DNA of 64,000 bases from Clostridium kluyveri DSM 555 (GTDB taxonomy: Bacteria; Bacillota; Clostridia; Clostridiales; Clostridiaceae). Shown here piece by piece: positions 55,075 to 63,833 of the stretch. Numbering within the stretch: the first letter of the stretch is position 1; the number at the start of each line of letters is the position of its first letter. The translations under genes were made by a program, and so were the position numbers. The DNA is taken from contig NC_009706.1 of NCBI RefSeq assembly GCF_000016505.1, positions 1,178,001-1,242,000 on the forward strand, given 5' to 3'. The notes beneath the pieces were generated by a model. That model was not told where the DNA came from and did no database searches. It saw only the letters and a program-made list of their open reading frames with translations.

Positions 55075-56466
55075 TTGGAGCATATGAGTTTTGACGATAT
55101 AGTTAGGGCTGTATCGGGGAAGGTAATATTAAAAGGAAAATATAAAGGCCATAAAAATATAAGTACAGACAGTAGAAAATTACAAAAGGGAGATATATTT
55201 ATTGCCTTAAAAGGAGAAAAATTTAATGGGAATGAATATGTAGAGAGTGCAAGTAAAAAAGGGGCATCTATTTGTATTGTAGATGAGGTTAAATTTGAAA
55301 GTGAGAAAATAAGTGAATTTACTACTATAATTAAGGTTCAAAATGGAAATACAGCACTACTTGAACTGGCGGAATTCTATAGAAGCAAGCTTGATGTGAA
55401 AATAATAGGTGTTACAGGCTCTGTGGGAAAAACTACTACCAAGGATATAATTGCAGCTGTGCTTGGTGTTAAATTTAAGGTATTTAAAACAGAAGGAAAT
55501 TTTAACAATCAGATAGGGTTACCTCATATGTTATTTAAATTAGATAATAGTTATGAGGTGGCAGTACTTGAAATGGGGATGAACCAGAGAGGTGAAATAC
55601 ATAATATGGTTAAGGCTGCACGACCTGATATAGCAGTAATAACCAATGTTTTAAGAGCACATATAGGAAATTTGGGAAGTAGAAAAAATATATTAAATGC
55701 CAAGCTTGAAATAACAGATTTTTTTTCTAAGGAGAATACATTAATTATAAACTCAGACAATGATTTGTTAAGTACTTTAGAGGAAAAAAATTTTACTTTA
55801 AATAGAGTAGGATTGGGAGAAAATTCGGATGTTTCAGCTTATGACATAGTAGTAGAGGAGGATTGTATTGAATTTAAGGTGTGTAAAAATAATGTTAAAA
55901 CAGAAGAAAGATTTTTAATAAATATGCCGGGAAAGTATAATATAGTAAATTCTCTTTTAGCTATTTCTTGTGGAAGACTTTTAAATATGAGTTATGATGA
56001 AATAAGAGAAGGTGTTAAAAATATAAAGCTTACTTCCATGAGAATGGAAATAATCAGGAAAAAAGAATTTACCATAATAAATGATTGCTATAACGCAAAT
56101 CCTGAATCTATGAAAGCAGCTATTGATGTTTTGAAGGAGTTTAAATCAAATAGAAAAATAGCTGTACTTGGTACTATGGGGGAATTAGGGGAAGAAGCAT
56201 ATAAGATGCATCAGGAAGTTGGAATGTACGCAGGAGAAAAGGATATAGACCTCTTAATAGGCATTGGAGAATATAAAAAGGATTTTGAAAGAGGGTTTAA
56301 ATCAACTAATAAAAAAGGAAATTTTATGGGTTTTGATAAATATGAAGATTTAAAAGATTTTATTTTAAAATATATTGAAAGAGGGGATACCATACTTGTA
56401 AAGGCTTCTAGGTTTATGAAATTGGAAATTATAATAGAAACACTAAAGAAAAGCAGCAGTTATTAG
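55075..56466 (+). CDS. murF: UDP-MurNAc-tripeptide D-Ala-D-Ala ligase MurF
   Basis: A 463-residue Mur ligase that adds D-Ala-D-Ala to complete the pentapeptide. It has an N-terminal FDDIVRAVSGK domain with DSRKLQKGDIFIAL, ATP site VTGSVGKTTTKD near residues 115-126, then FNNQIGLPHMLF, EMGMNQRGEI and INDCYNANPESMKAA. I use the TTG at 55075, seven bases after GAGGTG; the ATG three codons later has no properly spaced site. Confidence 0.93.
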   Translation: MEHMSFDDIVRAVSGKVILKGKYKGHKNISTDSRKLQKGDIFIALKGEKFNGNEYVESASKKGASICIVDEVKFESEKISEFTTIIKVQNGNTALLELAEFYRSKLDVKIIGVTGSVGKTTTKDIIAAVLGVKFKVFKTEGNFNNQIGLPHMLFKLDNSYEVAVLEMGMNQRGEIHNMVKAARPDIAVITNVLRAHIGNLGSRKNILNAKLEITDFFSKENTLIINSDNDLLSTLEEKNFTLNRVGLGENSDVSAYDIVVEEDCIEFKVCKNNVKTEERFLINMPGKYNIVNSLLAISCGRLLNMSYDEIREGVKNIKLTSMRMEIIRKKEFTIINDCYNANPESMKAAIDVLKEFKSNRKIAVLGTMGELGEEAYKMHQEVGMYAGEKDIDLLIGIGEYKKDFERGFKSTNKKGNFMGFDKYEDLKDFILKYIERGDTILVKASRFMKLEIIIETLKKSSSY

Positions 56467-56502
56467 GAGGTGAAGACCCTTTTTATTTAGGGTATTTATA
56501 TG
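56465..56502 (+). promoter_or_regulatory. Ribosome binding site with a hairpin in its spacer (mraY)
   Basis: AGGAGGTG (56465-56472) lies 27 bases from the mraY ATG, too far for normal initiation. ACCCT (56476-56480) and AGGGT (56489-56493) form a 5-bp hairpin with an 8-base loop in between. Folding shortens the effective spacing to 9 bases. No nearer ribosome binding site or in-frame upstream start exists, since a TAG precedes the ATG in frame. Confidence 0.55.
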
Positions 56503-57453
56503 TATAAACTTATCTATTCTGTATTAATAGCATTTTTTATAGCTATGTTAGAAGGACCCATTTTAATTCCACTTTTACATAAGTTTAAATTTGGACAGAG
56601 TATAAGGGAAGATGGTCCAAAAACTCATCTTAAAAAAGCAGGCACTCCAACTATGGGTGGAATAATATTTATATTGGCAACTTTTATAACTATGGCAGTA
56701 ATAGTAAAAAAGCCCTCTGATGAGGCTATGATAGCTTTATATGCTTTTATAGGCTTTGGAATAATTGGAGCCATTGATGATACTTTAAAAATAGTAAGAA
56801 GAAAAAATTTAGGACTTAGGGCCTATCAAAAAATGATATTGTTGTTGGCCATATCTGGAATATTTGCTTATTATTCTGCTAATAATCCATATATAGGGAC
56901 TTCTATAATAATTCCTTTTAAAAGGGATACCTGGGATCTGGGAGTATTTTATATTCCTTTTATAATAGTGTATTTTGCAGCTACTACAAATGCAGTAAAT
57001 TTAACAGATGGACTTGATGGATTGGCCACATCTGTTACACTCTTGGTAATGACTTTTTTGGCATTGGTAAGTTTTGCTATGGGACATATTACCTTAGCTG
57101 TTTTCTGTGCAATCTTAGCTGGTGCACTTTTGGGATTTTTGAAGTATAATGCTTTTCCGGCTCAAATCTTTATGGGAGATACGGGTTCACTGGCACTTGG
57201 AGGTGCCATAGGTGCAGTAGCTATGATATTAAAACTTCCATTATTGGTTATAATAATTGGAGGAATATATGTATTAGAGGCATTATCTGTTATATTTCAG
57301 GTGCTTTCCTTTAAACTTACAGGCAAAAGAATATTTAAAATGGCTCCTATACATCATCATTTTGAACTTTCAGGCTGGCACGAAACCAGGGTAGTTTCTG
57401 TATTTTGTATAGTCACAGTAATATTATGTCTTGTAGGATTTTTGTCCTTATAA
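56500..57453 (+). CDS. mraY: Phospho-MurNAc-pentapeptide transferase MraY
   Basis: A 317-residue integral membrane enzyme with about ten helices that makes lipid I from UDP-MurNAc-pentapeptide and undecaprenyl phosphate. Signatures are [43 protein letters not shown] (catalytic Asp) and [15 protein letters not shown]. Its ribosome binding site seems to be brought into place by a small hairpin. Confidence 0.96.
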   Translation: MYKLIYSVLIAFFIAMLEGPILIPLLHKFKFGQSIREDGPKTHLKKAGTPTMGGIIFILATFITMAVIVKKPSDEAMIALYAFIGFGIIGAIDDTLKIVRRKNLGLRAYQKMILLLAISGIFAYYSANNPYIGTSIIIPFKRDTWDLGVFYIPFIIVYFAATTNAVNLTDGLDGLATSVTLLVMTFLALVSFAMGHITLAVFCAILAGALLGFLKYNAFPAQIFMGDTGSLALGGAIGAVAMILKLPLLVIIIGGIYVLEALSVIFQVLSFKLTGKRIFKMAPIHHHFELSGWHETRVVSVFCIVTVILCLVGFLSL

Positions 57454-57524
57454 ATTTTAGATAAAATGTAGGGATTTTACATATTTCTGTGGGCCTTGTA
57501 AAGTAATAATCTAGGAGGATTTTT

Positions 57525-58643
57525 ATGAAAATTGATAAATCAGATGCTAAAATGAGTTCTATAGATTTTCCATTATTTACAACTATAATGTTATTAACGG
57601 CTATTGGAGTAGTAATGGTTTATAGTGCAAGTTCTTACAAAGCATTTTTTGACAAAAGCACACAAGACAGTATGTATTTTTTAAAGAAACAAGGCTTATG
57701 GGCACTTATAGGAACATTTTTTATGTTTTGTACAATTAAAGTGAATTATAAAAAAATAAGAAAATACACAAAGATACTTATGATAATATGTGTGGTATTT
57801 TTGCTTATTGTATTTGCTTTTGAATCTACTAATGGTGCTCAAAGGTGGATAAGAGTGGGAACTGTTGGATTTCAACCTTCAGAATTAGCTAAATATATTG
57901 TGGTTTTATATATGGCAAGAAGCATAGAAGTTAAAGGTGGAAGGAAAATAGAAACACTACTCTATGGAGTAATTCCCTATCTTTTAGTATCAGGATTTTA
58001 TGCAGGACTTGTATTTGCAGAAAAAAATCTTAGTATAGCAGCTGTAATAATGATAGTTACCCTTATAATTTTATATGTTTCTGGGGCCAAAATTATCCAC
58101 ATGCTTGGAGTTGTGGGAGTGGTAGGACTTGGAGGAATAGCTGGTATAATATTTGAACCTTATAGAATGGCTAGATTTACAAGCTTTTTAAACCCCTGGG
58201 CAGATCCTAAAGGAAGTGGATATCAATTAATACAATCTCTTTTGGCATTAGGCTCTGGGGGAATATGGGGGATGGGGCTTGGGAAATCAAGGCAAAAATG
58301 TTACTACATACCGGAACCTCATACGGATTTTATATTTTCTATAATTGGAGAGGAACTTGGACTTATAGGATGTACAGTTGTGGTAGTTTTATTTGTGGTA
58401 CTTGTATGGAGAGGTATTGTAATTGCAATAAAGGCTAAAGATACTTATGGCACTTTAGTAGCTACTGGAATAACTTCAGTTATTGCAGTGCAGGCTATAA
58501 TAAATATAGCAGTTGTAACAGGGGCTATGCCGGTAACAGGAGTTCCATTACCTTTTATAAGTTATGGTGGTTCCTCACTTGTAATAAATATGATAGCCAT
58601 GGGAATACTTTTAAATATATCAAGGCAAAGCAAATATGGTTAG
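57525..58643 (+). CDS. FtsW/SpoVE-family glycosyltransferase
   Basis: A 372-residue SEDS protein with ten membrane helices, the peptidoglycan polymerase partner of the class B PBP. Motifs: GVVMVYSASSYKAF, GAQRWIRVG with FQPSELAKY, AEKNLSIA, MARFTSFLNPWADPKGSGYQLIQSL, and PLPFISYGGSSL. It is of FtsW/SpoVE type rather than RodA by its place in the cluster. CTAGGAGGA precedes the ATG. murD, which usually precedes it, is missing. Confidence 0.92.
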   Translation: MKIDKSDAKMSSIDFPLFTTIMLLTAIGVVMVYSASSYKAFFDKSTQDSMYFLKKQGLWALIGTFFMFCTIKVNYKKIRKYTKILMIICVVFLLIVFAFESTNGAQRWIRVGTVGFQPSELAKYIVVLYMARSIEVKGGRKIETLLYGVIPYLLVSGFYAGLVFAEKNLSIAAVIMIVTLIILYVSGAKIIHMLGVVGVVGLGGIAGIIFEPYRMARFTSFLNPWADPKGSGYQLIQSLLALGSGGIWGMGLGKSRQKCYYIPEPHTDFIFSIIGEELGLIGCTVVVVLFVVLVWRGIVIAIKAKDTYGTLVATGITSVIAVQAIINIAVVTGAMPVTGVPLPFISYGGSSLVINMIAMGILLNISRQSKYG

Positions 58644-58679
58644 ATTATGGCATTACAAAATCTGTAATGCTATAATCTA
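58641..58679 (+). terminator. Hairpin starting at the ftsW/spoVE stop codon
   Basis: TAGATTATGGCATTACA pairs with TGTAATGCTATAATCTA around a 5-base loop (16 of 17 pairs), and the TAG stop is its first codon. Only a weak AT-rich tract follows, so it may attenuate expression of the downstream genes. Confidence 0.6.
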
Positions 58680-58819
58680 TATAATTAATATTTTTGTAAT
58701 AAAAAATATATAAAAATTTAATGGATATTTTTAATGAAATTAATTTTATTAAATGTTAATATGTATATGTATTTTAAGTTTATTATTTCATTTGTGATGC
58801 TAAAGTGAGTTGATATAAT

Positions 58820-59590
58820 ATGGGCAAGCTTTTCAAAAAAACAGACAATCAATTGATTCTTAAAAGAAGGAGAAAAAAAAGGTTAAAAAAGACATGTATG
58901 GGTATGGTTTTCCTCATAGCGGTATTTCTTATACTATGTTTAAAATTGCCTTATTTTAATATACACCATATTAAAGTATATGGTAATAAAAGTATTTCAA
59001 GTAGTGAAATTATTCGTAATTCCAAAATGTATACGGGAAATAATATATTTTATATTAATCTAAGAAGTATAAAGAACAATATATTGACTAACCCTTATAT
59101 AAAGGAGACTACAATAACTAGAGTTCTTCCTGATACTATAAATATAAATGTTAAAGAAAGGTCTTCTATATTTTATTGCCAAAACAGTAATACATATTTT
59201 GTTATAGATAAAACAGGTATTTTGCTTGAGGAAAGAGATAACATAAATAATATGCAGTTAGTAAAATTAGAAGGTATAAATTATAGTAACAAAGATATAG
59301 GTAAAACTACAGAAAATAAGGATGATAGGAAAATTAAAGCTATAACTGCTTTTGGAAATATGGTTGAAAACAATGACTTGTCTTTTAGAGTAACTGATTT
59401 AGATGTGAGTAATCCAATAGATATTAAGGTCTATTTTAATAATATATGTGTAAAGTTAGGAACTGTAGATGATATAGATAAAAAAATAAATAGGGCGGTA
59501 AATGTATTATTAGATGCAAATTTAGTCAGTGCTAAAGGATACATAGATGTAAGATTTAATACCAATCCTGTATTTTTTACTGAAAACTAG
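58820..59590 (+). CDS. Cell division protein FtsQ/DivIB
   Basis: A 256-residue bitopic protein. A basic N-terminus (KRRRKKRLKK) precedes a membrane helix (residues 25-45), then the POTRA domain (YFNIHHIKVYGNKSISSSEIIRNSKMYTGNNIFYINL), the beta domain, and a C-terminal YIDVRFNTNPVF. It acts with FtsL and the PBP at the septum. The ribosome binding site GTGAG is modest, in an AT-rich 170-base gap after ftsW. Confidence 0.85.
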   Translation: MGKLFKKTDNQLILKRRRKKRLKKTCMGMVFLIAVFLILCLKLPYFNIHHIKVYGNKSISSSEIIRNSKMYTGNNIFYINLRSIKNNILTNPYIKETTITRVLPDTININVKERSSIFYCQNSNTYFVIDKTGILLEERDNINNMQLVKLEGINYSNKDIGKTTENKDDRKIKAITAFGNMVENNDLSFRVTDLDVSNPIDIKVYFNNICVKLGTVDDIDKKINRAVNVLLDANLVSAKGYIDVRFNTNPVFFTEN

Positions 59591-59605
59591 GAGGAAAAAA
59601 ATAAA

Positions 59606-60322
59606 ATGCGTAAGTTAACCTCTCAAATTAGTATGGCTTTAGTATGTGGTATACTTGGATTTATGCTTGCTTACCAGTTTAAAGTACTTATGAAACAAGA
59701 AAATGCCTTTAATTTAAGTAGAGAAAATGGTACAGATATCACGGTAGAGATAGAGCAGTATAAAAAAGAAAAGAGTGCATTGGAGGCAAAAGTAAGTGAG
59801 CTTCAAAATAAAATAAAAGACTATGAAGATGCTATGGCCAATAAAAGTGACTCTACAAAAAGTCTTCTGAAAGATTTGGAGGATAGTAGAATGCTTACAG
59901 GAGAAGTAGATGTAAAAGGTCCTGGTGTAATAATATACTTGACTCCAGATAGTAAGCTCTTTACCAATAATAATATTGGTAATCATATAACTGATAAGGA
60001 TTTAGCTTATTTGGTAAATGAACTTAGGTTTGCAGGGGCAGAGGCTATATCTATAAATGATATAAGGATTGTTTTGAGGACAGGCATAAGAACTGCAGGC
60101 AATTATATACTTATAAATGATGAAAAAATATCACCTTCAAGTAGAATAGTAATAAAGGCTATAGGAGATAAAAATTTACTTTACAGTGCCATGGGATTTC
60201 CTGAAGTGTTTACAGATCTGAAAACCATATGTGAGGTTAAATTTGAAAAATCAGACAGCATAAATATAGAAAAATATAGTGGCACATATAAATTTGAGTA
60301 TGCAAAACCTGTAAAAGAATAA
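59606..60322 (+). CDS. DUF881-family protein (YlxW/YlxX-like), first copy
   Basis: A 238-residue protein with an N-terminal membrane helix (residues 7-24), a coiled coil (residues 45-75), and the conserved DUF881 domain: GPGVIIYLTPD, DLAYLVNELRFAGAEAISINDIR, and SRIVIKAIGDKNLLYSAMGFP. In Bacillus, ylxW and ylxX flank sbp in the same layout. Function is unknown, presumably in the cell envelope. A GGAGGAAAAA ribosome binding site precedes the ATG. Confidence 0.85.
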   Translation: MRKLTSQISMALVCGILGFMLAYQFKVLMKQENAFNLSRENGTDITVEIEQYKKEKSALEAKVSELQNKIKDYEDAMANKSDSTKSLLKDLEDSRMLTGEVDVKGPGVIIYLTPDSKLFTNNNIGNHITDKDLAYLVNELRFAGAEAISINDIRIVLRTGIRTAGNYILINDEKISPSSRIVIKAIGDKNLLYSAMGFPEVFTDLKTICEVKFEKSDSINIEKYSGTYKFEYAKPVKE

Positions 60323-60337
60323 TAGGGTGTGGTGAAA

Positions 60338-60679
60338 ATGATAGGTTTTATTGGTCTTATACTAGGAATAATTATAGGAATAGTCTGGAATGTGAATATT
60401 CCAGATAAATTTTCCCCTTATATGTCTGTGGCAATTCTAGCTTGTTTAGATTCTGTGTTTGGTGCCATAAGGGCTAATCTGTCTAAGCATTTCCGATTGG
60501 ATATTTTCATATCTGGCTTTTTTGGAAATGCAGTACTGGCAGCAGCACTTGCTTATTTGGGAGACAAGCTTGGGGTGCCCATATATTTAGCGGCAGTTAT
60601 AGTTTTTGGAGGAAGAATATTTGATAATTTTGCTATTATACGAAGGCTGTTAATAGAAAAAACCAAATTACGTCAATGA
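60338..60679 (+). CDS. sbp: Small basic protein Sbp (DUF1290)
   Basis: A 113-residue membrane protein with three hydrophobic segments. MIGFIGLILGIIIGIVWNV at the start, YMSVAILACLDSVFGAIRANL, and FGGRIFDNFAIIRRLLI fit the Sbp/DUF1290 family found beside divIB in Firmicutes. The ATG at 60338 is used after GGTGTGGTG. Role unknown. Confidence 0.88.
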   Translation: MIGFIGLILGIIIGIVWNVNIPDKFSPYMSVAILACLDSVFGAIRANLSKHFRLDIFISGFFGNAVLAAALAYLGDKLGVPIYLAAVIVFGGRIFDNFAIIRRLLIEKTKLRQ

Positions 60680-60689
60680 GGTGAAGTAA

Positions 60690-61415
60690 ATGAAGGCCAC
60701 TGAAGCCAATATTTTTGTTTTTATAGCTTCTGTAATTATAGGTATACTTATATCTATGAATATAAGTATTTACAAGGGAAATACTAAAAAAACAGTATTT
60801 TTAAGTGCAAAACAGTATCAAGATGCATATAGTTATAAAAATCAGCTTTATAGTGAAATATTATCATTAACAGGTCAGTATAATGACAGCTATGATAAAC
60901 TAAAAAAATATATGAATAATGAGGAAAATGAAGCTCAGGTTATAAGCACTATAAATGAAGAGATAGATAAAGCTAATATATTACTTGGAAAGGTAGCTGT
61001 GGAAGGTCAGGGAATAAGCATATATTTAGATGATGCTACCATGGAAGATGGATTGGATGTATTTGAATATCAGATGAGAATTGTTCATAATACTGATATT
61101 ATACAGGTAATAAATGATTTAAAAAATGCAGATGCAGAAGCAATTTCTATAAATGGGCATAGAATAGTAGATAGTTCTGAAGTATATTGCAGCGGACCTT
61201 TTTTAAGAGTGAATGGAGTGAAGATTGCAGCTCCTTTTTTAATTGATGCCATAGGAAATAAAGACGTACTCTATAATTATATGATGTCAAATGAAAATTA
61301 TTTAAAGACAATGATGATTAGAAAAATAAAGGTGAATGTGGAAAAGTCTGATAATATACAAATACCTGCTTATAATGGAGAATATAAAGTACATTTTATG
61401 GAGAAGGAAAATTAA
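60690..61415 (+). CDS. DUF881-family protein, second copy
   Basis: A 241-residue paralogue of the protein two genes upstream. It has the same N-terminal helix, coiled coil (YSEILSLTGQYNDSYDKLKKY), and DUF881 domain with VEGQGISIYLDDATM, VINDLKNADAEAISINGHRIV and FLIDAIGNKDVLYNYM. The pair flanking sbp indicates an old duplication. GAGGTGAAG precedes the ATG. Confidence 0.85.
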   Translation: MKATEANIFVFIASVIIGILISMNISIYKGNTKKTVFLSAKQYQDAYSYKNQLYSEILSLTGQYNDSYDKLKKYMNNEENEAQVISTINEEIDKANILLGKVAVEGQGISIYLDDATMEDGLDVFEYQMRIVHNTDIIQVINDLKNADAEAISINGHRIVDSSEVYCSGPFLRVNGVKIAAPFLIDAIGNKDVLYNYMMSNENYLKTMMIRKIKVNVEKSDNIQIPAYNGEYKVHFMEKEN

Positions 61416-61571
61416 ATATTTTTATACTTTCTGCTTTATGTAAATTTATTAGAAATTAATAAAAAAAATAATTTTTGAAGGAATTTTAATATCTATGAAG
61501 AATAAATAATCTATAAGGTATTTTTGTAGTGTTTATTAAGTTGTGTTTAAGGATATAAGGAGACGGTATTA

Positions 61572-62240
61572 TTGTCAATTAAGGAAAATTTAGATAAGAT
61601 TGAAGAAGATTTAAGGGAAAGTAATGTTATTTTAGTAGCAGTCTCAAAAACAAAATCTATTAAAGATATACAGAAAGTCTACGATTTAGGTATTAGAGAC
61701 TTTGGAGAAAATAAAGTTCAGGAATTTGTAAGTAAAGAACCTAACTTACCTGAAGATATAAGATGGCATTTTATAGGACATCTTCAAAGAAATAAAGTAA
61801 AATATATAGTAGGAAAGGTAGAACTTATTCATTCTCTAGATGGTGTAAAACTCCTTCAGGAATTAGAAAAACACTATAAAGCTAAAAATTTGACTGCAAA
61901 TGTGCTTATTCAAATAAATATAGGATGTGAAGAAAATAAGACAGGCATATATTTAGAAAATTTAGAAGAATTAATAGAAGCCTGTGAGTTATGTACTAAT
62001 GTTAAAGTTAAAGGTCTTATGTCTGTAATTCCAATAGGAGATGAAAAAAGTTGTAGAAACTATTTTCGAAAAATGAAATATATTTTTCAAGATTTAAAAA
62101 ATAAGAAGTTTACAAACATCAGTATGGATATACTATCCATGGGTATGACTCATGATTATGGTGTGGCTGTTGAGGAAGGCTCTACTTTGGTAAGAATTGG
62201 GGAAGGTATATTTGGAAAGAGAAATTATAATAATAAATAG
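61572..62240 (+). CDS. PLP homeostasis protein YggS/YlmE
   Basis: A 222-residue PLP-binding alanine-racemase-fold protein. VAVSKTKSIKDIQ contains the PLP-binding lysine; IRDFGENKVQEF, WHFIGHLQRNKVKYI, GLMSVIP and LSMGMTHDYGVAVEEGSTLVRIGEGIFG are standard. It controls free PLP levels and has no known enzyme activity. The start is TTG after AAGGAGA. The 157-base gap before it is AT-rich with no gene; ftsZ, often in this region in Firmicutes, is absent. Confidence 0.94.
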   Translation: MSIKENLDKIEEDLRESNVILVAVSKTKSIKDIQKVYDLGIRDFGENKVQEFVSKEPNLPEDIRWHFIGHLQRNKVKYIVGKVELIHSLDGVKLLQELEKHYKAKNLTANVLIQINIGCEENKTGIYLENLEELIEACELCTNVKVKGLMSVIPIGDEKSCRNYFRKMKYIFQDLKNKKFTNISMDILSMGMTHDYGVAVEEGSTLVRIGEGIFGKRNYNNK

Positions 62241-62252
62241 GAGGTATTTTTT

Positions 62253-62705
62253 ATGGCTGGCAAGATGATAAACAAAATGATGGGATTTTTAGGGTTAGAA
62301 GATGATTTAGAAGAGGATATAGAAGAAGTTGAAGAGGGGAAAAATACAAAAAATGATTTTACAGATGTAGAGAGTATTATGAATTCTAAAAGACAAAATA
62401 AAGTTGTAAGCATACATACTACAATATCAGCTAAAGTTAGGATAGTTAAGCCAACTACCTATGAAGAAGCAGCGGATATATGTGATGAACTTAAAAATAG
62501 AAAGATTATAGTTATAAATACTACAGGATTAGAAACCAGAATAGCCCAGAGATTGTTAGATTTTATGGGTGGAGCAAGTTATGCATTGGGTGGAGATCTG
62601 GAGGAAATAGAAAAGGGAGTATATATACTTTCCCCATCTAGTGTAGAAGTTAGCAGTGATTTAAAAAATGAGTTATCTGCAAAAAAAATATTTGGCTGGA
62701 AATAA
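62253..62705 (+). CDS. sepF: Cell division protein SepF
   Basis: A 150-residue protein. The N-terminal amphipathic helix [12 protein letters not shown] is the membrane anchor, then an acidic linker, then the SepF core: [66 protein letters not shown]. It forms rings that tether FtsZ to the membrane. TAGGAGGT precedes the ATG. Confidence 0.95.
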   Translation: MAGKMINKMMGFLGLEDDLEEDIEEVEEGKNTKNDFTDVESIMNSKRQNKVVSIHTTISAKVRIVKPTTYEEAADICDELKNRKIIVINTTGLETRIAQRLLDFMGGASYALGGDLEEIEKGVYILSPSSVEVSSDLKNELSAKKIFGWK

Positions 62706-62734
62706 TAGTATAAATAAAATAATTGGAGGCAAAA

Positions 62735-63013
62735 ATGATAAGCAGTACTTTAGCCGTTGCAATATCTCTTTTATTTAGATTTCTCGAGGCTGCTATTATA
62801 TTGGATGTAATTTTATCATGGATTATGCCAGGAAGAGGTAATGCTTTTGTAGAACTTTTGCATGTGTTTACAGAACCTCTTATGAGGCCTGGTAGAATGC
62901 TTCAAGAAAGAATTATGCCTGGGCTTATGATAGATTTTTCACCTATAATAGCTTTTTTTATGATAGATATAATAAGGGGAATTGTATTTGCAATAATTGG
63001 AATGTTTGTGTGA
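62735..63013 (+). CDS. YggT/YlmG-family membrane protein
   Basis: A 92-residue protein with two membrane segments. LDVILSWIMPGRGN, VFTEPLMRPGRMLQERIMPGLMIDFSPIIAFFMIDIIRG match the YggT/YlmG family (PRx..TDP-type loop). The ATG at 62735 follows TTGGAGG. It may organise division-site or osmotic functions; the role is unclear. Confidence 0.9.
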   Translation: MISSTLAVAISLLFRFLEAAIILDVILSWIMPGRGNAFVELLHVFTEPLMRPGRMLQERIMPGLMIDFSPIIAFFMIDIIRGIVFAIIGMFV

Positions 63014-63041
63014 CAACTTGCAGAAATTTCAAAGGAGAATT

Positions 63042-63818
63042 ATGGACAAAAATACTTTTTTAAGTAAATTTCACTTTCATAATGAAAGTGAAATACTATC
63101 TATATACGATAAAATAATTTTAGCAAATAAAATTCATAAAAATATATTTACGTCGGAGTTTTATCCCCCAAATCTCTGGAAGACCTTAGAGGATTTTAAA
63201 GGGCAAGTCGGGATAAATGTGTATAGCCATGGCATATTTGAAAATGCAGAAAGAAAGATTTTAGTATTTTCACAAAGTGAGGTATTAGATTATCCTGTAA
63301 GGCTTATGAAAATAAAATGCAGCTCCAAGTTTGTCAGCCTTCAACATAAAGATTATTTAGGGGCACTTATGGCACTAGGAATTAAAAGAGGAAAATTTGG
63401 GGATTTGATAGTAAAAGAAAATAATGAATGTTATGCAGCTGTTCATGAAGATATAAGTGATTATGTATATATGAATTTAAGCAGTATAGGAAAATGTGAA
63501 TGTAATATAACTTTTTTGGATACTAATATAACTGAAATTCCTGACTATAATTTTAAAACTTTTGATATAAATACTTCATCACTTAGAATTGATTGTTTAC
63601 TCAGTTCCATGTGTAGAATATCTAGAAGTAAATCAGAAGAACTTATGAAACAAGGAAAGGTACTTTTAGATTATTTGCCTGTGACTAAAAAAGATAAAAC
63701 TATAAACGATTCTGGGTGTGTTATAACTGTGAGAGGATATGGAAAGTTTAAGGTTGTAAAAAAGTTGGGTTATACTAAAAGAGGAGGATGTAAACTTCAC
63801 ATAAAAAAATTTAATTGA
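63042..63818 (+). CDS. S4-domain RNA-binding protein YlmH
   Basis: A 258-residue protein whose C-terminal S4 domain reads RIDCLLSSMCRISRSKSEELMKQGKVLLDYLPV. The N-terminal part has FYPPNLWKTLEDF and GALMALGIKRGKFGDL, typical of YlmH. In recent work YlmH homologues act in ribosome-associated quality control. AAAGGAG precedes the ATG at 63042. Confidence 0.92.
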   Translation: MDKNTFLSKFHFHNESEILSIYDKIILANKIHKNIFTSEFYPPNLWKTLEDFKGQVGINVYSHGIFENAERKILVFSQSEVLDYPVRLMKIKCSSKFVSLQHKDYLGALMALGIKRGKFGDLIVKENNECYAAVHEDISDYVYMNLSSIGKCECNITFLDTNITEIPDYNFKTFDINTSSLRIDCLLSSMCRISRSKSEELMKQGKVLLDYLPVTKKDKTINDSGCVITVRGYGKFKVVKKLGYTKRGGCKLHIKKFN

Positions 63819-63833
63819 TTTGAGGTGCTTAGT

